The notes beneath the pieces were generated by a model. It saw only the letters and a program-made list of their open reading frames with translations. It was not told where the DNA came from and did not search any database. Positions 29,770-35,318 of a DNA stretch of 35,318 nucleotides are shown here, piece by piece; position 1 is the first letter of the stretch; every line of letters begins with the position of its first letter. A program made the position numbers and the translations under genes. The DNA comes from Spirogloea muscicola. Lineage: Eukaryota; Streptophyta; Zygnematophyceae; Spirogloeales; Spirogloeaceae. The stretch is from NCBI GenBank assembly GCA_009602725.1, contig WELB01000221.1, forward strand, positions 112,348 through 147,665. Reading direction: 5' to 3'.

Positions 29770-30170
29770 GGTTCTCACCAAAACAGAGATCCGTTCAAAT
29801 TTAAGTGGCCTTTGACAATATTTGTCAATTTTGGCACAGCTGACGTGAAGGGATGAGCATTGCAAGTAGCAATGTCTGAAGAGCTTCTGCATGGCCGTCT
29901 AATAAAGCTTAAGTACCGACCGATTGCTTTTAGTAGCATGGGCACATGAAGACCTTGCCGGAGTGCCCAAGACATGGACGTCACTGAGACAAGTTGGGGT
30001 TCTAAAGTCCTCCTTCGGAAGTATCCGTTTTCCATCACAAGTAGATGTGAGGTACACATCTCCAGCTACAGGTATCTCTGAGTCTGTCAAGTATCTCAGC
30101 ACACGGACTGAGACCATGTCGCCAGCAAGCAAGGGAGCTGTTGTCCCAGGTCACGCTGACTGGAGCTATG
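29770..30170 (-). CDS. Uncharacterised candidate exons
   Basis: On the minus strand a frame from 30132 begins L-L-A-G-D-M-V-S-V-R-V-L-R-Y-L-T and continues V-A-G-D-V-Y-L-T-S-T-C-D-G-K. It has protein-like composition up to about 29985, where gtctcagtgacgtcc may end it. Further on, 29892-29777 is open and ends at a good donor (ttttg followed by gtgaga, near 29775). I cannot connect the two with confidence and do not recognise a family. The pattern suits a small multi-exon gene or a relic. Confidence 0.3.
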
Positions 30171-30764
30171 CCAAGAGTGACTTATTGGAGACACATTCAA
30201 AAGAAGTCGCCTTATGTGACAATCCGTTGCAATGCAGAGAGATAGAGTCCTGTAAGGTTATACTGCTGTCATGCTTGGCAGGGTACAGGCCTGCAGGGTG
30301 GTCTCATGGTAACTGCCTCTGCGTACCAGGCTGCTCACCTCATCTCACCACACCATTCATTTCTATGCAAGGCACAGCTTCGCTCTGTTGGATCAATTTT
30401 ATGTCATTTTGCTCCTACTTCAGTATTCACTGAATTTGCCACTCCTTGCCAGAACCACTTGGCCAAGCAGCCTGTCGCAACTGCCTGTAATGCTGCAGTC
30501 TAGGGTAATAGATGCTCGGTAAAAATTAACCAATGTGCAATGCAGGGTTCTGACACAGAAAAAACCCATGAGAGGGTGATGAAAGACTGCGCCAGAACCA
30601 GAATGAGGCAGATCACTCCAGTCAACTACATCACATGCGTATAGATGGCAAGGTATGTACCGTTTCTTGAGAACGGTTATGTGCATGCTATGCAACAATG
30701 TAGTGTATTGCATGAGACGAGCTCATGTCATACACACAAGAAAATCATGCATCAAAGGGGGCCC
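30171..30764. other. 3' flank of F-box gene, no gene recognised
   Basis: This AT-richer interval lies downstream of the minus-strand F-box stop codon and probably contains its 3' UTR. No coding motif was seen. Confidence 0.35.
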
Positions 30765-33277
30765 TTAAAGTGACGCTGGCCCCATGCCGCCTGCCTCGAT
30801 GGCGTCTGCAGCGCTCAAGTAGTAGCAGAGCGAGTTGTGGAGCTGCCAGCCCCAGTCGGAGCGCCGCGACGCAGCCAACCGCGGCCAGTGGTTGATCTGC
30901 ACAAAGGGCACCTCGCTGCCATCGGCGCACGGCAGCTCCACCAGCATGAACGTCGCCTCGTGGCCGCCCCAGACCTTGTCATCTGGGCCTGCCGTGATAG
31001 TGTGGTCCCGATGGAAGCGCCGCACCATCGGCGGCCCAGTCTGGGAGTACGATGGGTCCCTCTCCAGCCAATATTTGGGTGAACTCTGGAAGGCACTCAG
31101 AGAAGCAGCAAATTGGGACAAAGGCTGAGCCTGGGCACCACCTCAAGCTCCAACCAAAACTCTCATCGGCTGGCGCACAGACCACAGTCTTGCCAATGAC
31201 TTATTGGAGTCCATGCCTACTCAGTTGCTTCTGGAAATATGTACTTGCTGCTGGGCAACTCATCTTGCAACCCAAGAGTACCAGCTTACGATACAAAATT
31301 GTGAATACCTGCTTGAAGCGGAACTCCCAGGTATGGTCGCACAGATCGTCCAGCGTGATCACAGTCTGCACAGCCAGCTGACTGAGTGTTGAGTACGGGC
31401 AATGCACTACTGTCAGTCTCCATTAGCATGCAAATGCACGGCCTTCTGCGCAGCAGCAACATGATTGTTTGGACAGGCAGGCCACTTCCTGTCCTTCCCG
31501 AAGGAGGTCTGACAACAAGTTGATGACATGATGACAATGTACTGCTTGCTTGTGCAGGCAAGTTTGTGCCAGATCAGCTCTCTAGCATGCCTTGCACTTG
31601 CTTGACTGCTCACCCGCTGAGCATCCTTGATGCAGAAGGCATATGACTCCATGACTGATAGGCTTGCACTCAGTGCTGCCCAGGGCACATGCGCTTTGCT
31701 TGCAAAAAGCTCGTCCAACTGCAGCACAGCGCAACCGAGTGAGACTCGAATGCAGATGCAATGGACATGCCGCTAGTCATGACACATCCTCAGGTGGACA
31801 GAAGAATGATTGACAAGCTTGTAGGCAAAAGCGATGTCACAAAATCCGGCCTAATTGATTTTTTCGCCAGCTTTGAATTATAGCCATGACCAGAAATGTT
31901 GAGCTACAGCAATCTCAAGTACTGATACTTGGGTAACAGAGCCCTGGTCAGGTTCCGGGGCAAGAGCCAACCTTGGGCTTCCACAGAAGGTCGCCCGAAG
32001 CGGCACGCCGCCAGCTGGCGGAGACCGCCGCGCAGCTGACGAGGTCGCGGGCGTCGCTCTTGGCGAGCACGAACGTGAAGACATCCTCCCCGAGGTGCAC
32101 GAGAGGGTCCCGCCGCAACCTGCGCCGCCTCGGCCTGCTCGCCAAGCGGGCGCCCATGTTGGAGCTGAAGCCCCGCAAGAGTCCCACCGGAGGCTGCTCA
32201 TGGCTGTCCTGAGCGAGCGACCTCTGCGGAGCGGTCATCGGCCTGCATTCCGCGACCTTGTCGACCACCGCCGTGGCTCTCACATCAGCCGGCTGCTCAG
32301 CAGCTTCAGTTCGGCAGTCCAAGCGCTCCAAGGAGGTCGCCAAGGCCGGCTCCTCGCCAGGTCTGTCACTTTCGAGGGGTCTCGACTCGCCTGCGCCCAG
32401 AGGGGCTGCCGGCCTGGGCTCATGGCTCAGCGCCTGGCCACTGCCTGCACTGCCATCGCCGGTACCAGCGCCAAGAATTGGGCTGTCGCTGGGCAGCACG
32501 CCGTGCTCGACCAGGAGCTGGAGGATGTCGCGGCCGCTCTTGATGTGCGCGCTGTCCCCACCCTCCAAGTGCAGGAAGCAGCAGTCCGAGAAGTCCTTGC
32601 CGTGCATCTGGCAGTGCTTGCCATTGCTCGCCACGGACGGGCCCAGCCACAGGCCCTCCAAGTCGTCTGCTGCAGCGGTGCATCTTCTGGCGCCCATGCC
32701 ACAATCCGCAGAACTCTGCAGCAGCGGCGAGTTGCTGCAACTGGGCATGTCCTGGCAGTCGTCTCCAAGACCACATATCTCCTCCCTGCTGCAGAAGAGC
32801 GAGTATTATCAGTCACATAGGCCTCAGCCTTCACATCGTTCAGGCCGCAAGTGCAAAGCGACGTGATAGGTGCACTCAACGCATGGCAAGTGTGACAATC
32901 AATCGTAGTCAGATGCGTAAGACAAAGCAATCGTATGGCAGAAAGTGACTTGTACGACTCGCCAGTGTAACGCATGGAGCAATCTTCAGATAGCAAGGGC
33001 TTGCACATCAAGCTACTTCCCATGAAGAAGTGATAGAGGGCACTGCAGATTAATTACACTAAGTGGTAGTTACTACAGCTGCACCACAATAACCAAGAAG
33101 ACAACCGAAGACATTCAAGCTGGAGCAACCCTTTTACACACACCTGGGGCATGGCTTCCCCTGCCTCCCAACAGAGTCGAAGGAGAAGGTTGACGAGGAT
33201 GTGCTAACAGAGACGAGCTGTGGCATAGCATCATCAGGGAGCGCCAAGTGTGACCTGGCAAATGCCGCCCAACTCAT
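30765..33277 (-). CDS. F-box protein of a plant-type family (SCF ubiquitin-ligase adaptor)
   Basis: F-box proteins bind SKP1 and recruit substrates for ubiquitination. Six exons have matching phases: 33277-33144, 33042-32956, 32788-31972, 31718-31614, 31365-31309 and 31085-30765. The total is 1521 nt, 506 aa. Residues about 305-346 form the F-box (L-G-E-D-V-F-T-F-V-L, then S-C-A-A-V-S-A-S-W-R, then L-L-W-K-P-K). The C-terminal part carries motifs I associate with a conserved plant F-box family: V-M-E-S-Y-A-F-C-I, I-T-L-D-D-L-C-D...W-E-F-R-F-K, P-P-M-V-R-R-F-H, D-D-K-V-W-G-G-H-E and W-G-W-Q-L-H-N-S. The N-terminal 300 residues are low complexity with a Cys/His cluster (H-C-Q-M-H ... C-C-F-L-H). 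The substrate is unknown. The exon 3 acceptor is a tandem CAGCAG. Confidence 0.85.
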
Positions 33278-33370
33278 CACATTGTCAGGTCCACGCTGTT
33301 ATGATGCAAGGGTTTTCAGTGTGAGATGACAAGACCACATGTTGCAAGGGGCCAGCATTCAACACCTGCT

Positions 33371-34124
33371 TTAGGAGTCTACTGCCTTTGCCAAAGCTTC
33401 CACTACGCCTTCGCTGTCGAGGCTGAGTACCAAGCACATGACAGAATTTCTGACATACCTTGAGGCCATGCTCGTGATTGCCGCAGAGCGGCAGGGTTGC
33501 CCGTCGAGCATGTCCACACCCAGCTGCCAACGACCATGCAACCACAGCATAGGATGTGAGTGCTGACGCAAAGCCAAAGCTCTTGCTCAGCTTTTGCAGG
33601 AAGGACAAGACTCCATCCGCTGCATACATCTACCTCTAAGTTGAGGAGGAAAGCTATTTGCATTGCATCTTTTACGAGAACAAATGTGTGATGTGAGCAA
33701 GGCTCACCTGCTGCCCCGAGGACTGCAGCTGGATTAGCTGGTCGCACATGGCAATGAGATGATCTGCGCACCACAAGCACAAGGTCTGACACCAGAACAA
33801 AGGTATCATCCATTGCGGCCCCTTGCACGATCCATTTGGCAGGGGCAGTCACGCCTTTGAGTGGTGACGTCACACAGATGCTTTTGACTGGCCCGCCTGA
33901 TAATGTCAGTGCCACCGACTTGATTACATGGTTCAGTATACATGCCAAAGCTTATGCGTCATCTGTCTAACACAGCCAAAGCGTCACTATACTGAGCATG
34001 CCAAGTAAGAAGGGGGCAGGTTTTACTGTGAGCTCATTGTATGCTCAGGAGCATGACATTGACTGCTACCTGTGCTGAGCACGGTACCTGCTAGGCGGCG
34101 CGACGGCGAGGGAAGGTCTGACAT
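33371..34124 (-). CDS. Small protein, possibly proteasome assembly chaperone 3-like
   Basis: Three exons with matching phases, 34124-34088, 33896-33634 and 33562-33371, give 492 nt, 163 aa. The protein starts M-S-D-L-P-S-P-S-R-R and ends E-A-L-A-K-A-V-D-S before a TAA. The stretch L-K-G-V-T-A...I-V-Q-G-A-A-M-D-D-T-F-V-L-V-S-D resembles the first strands of PSMG3/PAC3 proteins (K-G-V then hydrophobic, then an F/I-L-V-L strand). The C-terminal V-M-C-L-V-L-S-L-D-S-E-G-V-V-E-A-L-A could match their last strand and helix. The resemblance is weak. A 39-bp segment (33708-33670) with gt...ag ends could be a tiny intron without changing frame. The stop lies 93 bp before the F-box ATG, same strand. Confidence 0.45.
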
Positions 34125-34329
34125 CGCCAAGTATGGAGATTGCCTGAGAATCCCATGTCATAAGCGAAGGGGATCAGACATCGCATACCATACCATTCAT
34201 CACTGGAACTAATGACCTGGACCTGGATCATAAGTAGAAGTCAGGATGAGATAATGAGCTGGCTGCTGACATTCATCCTCGGATGTGAGTAACATCAAAG
34301 CCAGAGAACAATGATGGCCATTGGCGAGC

Positions 34330-35169
34330 TCCGCGCAGCAACGACCGCAGTCTAGAGGCCGAGGCAAGTAGAGACGCGTGTCGATGACAGTGGAGCTCGA
34401 GGCAGCGCCGGCAGCGACAACGGGCCTGGGAGGCTCACGAGCGGACGGGCCAGGAGGAGGCGGCGGCGAGCAGGGGCTCGATGCCGGACGCCGCGCGGAA
34501 GAGCGGCGGGATGTCCAGGCTGGGCTGGCAGCGCGCCGTGGCGGCCATGGCGGCCGCCGCCGCACGGCTCGCTGGCTGACACCGCGGCGAGAGTGGCGGG
34601 CAGCGCCGACGTCAGCCAGAGACGCGACAGCTAGGCCGCTTCGCCGCCGCCGCGCCGCCGACGCCGCGCCACTCGACGCCGCCGCGGGCTCAAGCGAGCG
34701 CCACCATGGAGTCTCGCGTGGCGGGGGTGGGGCGCAGGCGGAGCCGGGTGGGGAGGAGGAGGGGTGGGGGGCCTACGGAGCGAGAGGCCCGATAATAGCC
34801 CGGTGCGGCAGGCGGGGAGGGGGGGCGAGGGCCTACGGGCAGGCCGCGCGGGGGGGCGGCGGGCTGTATGACGCCACGGGCGGCGGACGTCAGAGGGACA
34901 CTTTCTCCCATCTAATTTGGATGGGAAAAAGGGGCCCTTTACACGGCGCTGTCGGTGCCCCCGGCGCCACCAGTCGGCCACGTCACCCGGCCGGCGTGGC
35001 CTGCCGGCACGCCGTCGGATCGTGACGCACGCGCGGACGCGTGGCGCTCACGGATCCCACGTGGCAGTCGGCAGAGGGCGGCCCGGGCGGGCTGCCACGG
35101 CGGCAGTCGGCAGGGAGCGGCGGCGGGTCTCCGCGGGCCGGACCAGCAGTGACAGAGCACGGAGCCCGT
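34330..35169. other. GC-rich region with G-runs, no confident gene
   Basis: GC content is very high and long frames are open on both strands simply because stops are rare. A short minus-strand frame begins with ATG near 34550 (M-A-A-T-A-R-C-Q-P-S-L-D-I-P-P-L-F-R) and stops after 37 codons unless spliced. It could be a first exon, possibly of the gene to its left. The plus strand at 34720-34860 carries many GGG/GGGG runs. A small inverted repeat, tttctcccatc / gatgggaaa, lies at 34902-34928. Confidence 0.4.
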
Positions 35170-35318
35170 CGGATGGGGGCGATCGGCGGTCGTCGGAGCC
35201 ACTACGCAAGCGGCGGCGGGGCGACGAGCCAAGCGGGGCGGTATCGTTCCAGCGATCCCTTGCCCACGCTGTCCACACGCGCGCAGGACGCGCTCTGGCC
35301 GCGGCCTCCGGGTCTCGG
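35170..35318 (+). mobile_element. LINE C-terminal fragment cut by window end
   Basis: The string cgatcccttgcccacgctgt (about 35253-35272), followed by ccacacgcgcgcaggacgcg and cctccgggtctcgg, parallels gctcccttgctcatgccgtc ... gcttccgggtctcg at 1420-1487. It encodes the same S-L-A-H-A-V-H-x-R-A-G-R-A-L type motif. The element continues beyond the window. Its left boundary is uncertain. Confidence 0.6.

Noticed and set aside
33403-33948. A single 181-codon intronless gene, or a POP1-like G-W-x-L-x-L-P motif in it
   Set aside because: The initiator is a TTG and the motif lies partly in an intron of the better three-exon model; the rest of the POP1 signature is absent.
34378-35025. 215-codon plus-strand frame
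   Set aside because: Composition is dominated by Gly, Arg and Ala from GC-rich DNA; no motif, and several other frames are equally open.

Overview
This is a nuclear window from a photosynthetic eukaryote of the green lineage, most likely a streptophyte (charophyte-grade alga or early-diverging land plant). The evidence is a cellulose-synthase-type gene that mixes CESA and CSLD features, a plant-type phosphatidylinositol synthase, a plant-family F-box protein, a TTTAGGG-type telobox, many short GT-AG introns, and a dense litter of non-LTR (LINE) retrotransposon pieces. The species is not identified from sequence alone.

Four genes were reassembled by hand from splice sites with matching phases. 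They are phosphatidylinositol synthase (minus, 6107-7808, 4 exons, 232 aa), a mitochondrial-type translation initiation factor IF-2 (minus, 9191-13789, 9 exons, first exon interrupted by a 42-N assembly gap), a cellulose synthase / CSLD-like glycosyltransferase (plus, 17743-24383, 14 consecutive in-phase exons covering the catalytic and C-terminal membrane parts plus four N-terminal exons), and an F-box protein (minus, 30765-33277, 6 exons, 506 aa). A fifth small gene (minus, 33371-34124, 3 exons, 163 aa) lies 93 bp upstream of the F-box gene and weakly resembles proteasome assembly chaperone 3.

The rest is mostly retrotransposon debris. Two related LINE copies about 2.4 kb long (2127-4680 and 25155-27545, both minus) carry a reverse transcriptase followed by a C-x-C-x9-H-x4-C zinc motif and a restriction-endonuclease-like segment. 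Both are broken. At least seven shorter 3'-end fragments of related families occur at 1-475, 850-1692, 4690-5040, 14573-14833, 14837-15402, 16920-17480, 28273-28620 and 35170-35318. Their ORFs end in the same short tag (L-T-R-G-Y then stop), and several are followed about 110 bp later by a GGCTGGC/GCCAGCC hairpin. Loose relatives of the hairpin are scattered and clustered at 15530-16400 and 27800-28220.

Layout: 0-5.6 kb LINE graveyard with a protein-kinase-like relic; 6.1-8.1 kb PI synthase; 8.2-9.1 kb repeat scraps; 9.2-13.8 kb IF-2; 14.0-17.5 kb inverted repeats and LINE ends; 17.5-24.4 kb cellulose synthase-like gene; 25.2-28.6 kb LINE and hairpin repeats; 28.8-30.2 kb unidentified open frames; 30.8-34.1 kb F-box and small upstream gene; 34.4-35.3 kb GC-rich sequence running into another LINE end. 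The host genes serve unrelated housekeeping roles (membrane lipid, organelle translation, wall polysaccharide, protein turnover), as expected for a eukaryotic chromosome rather than an operon.
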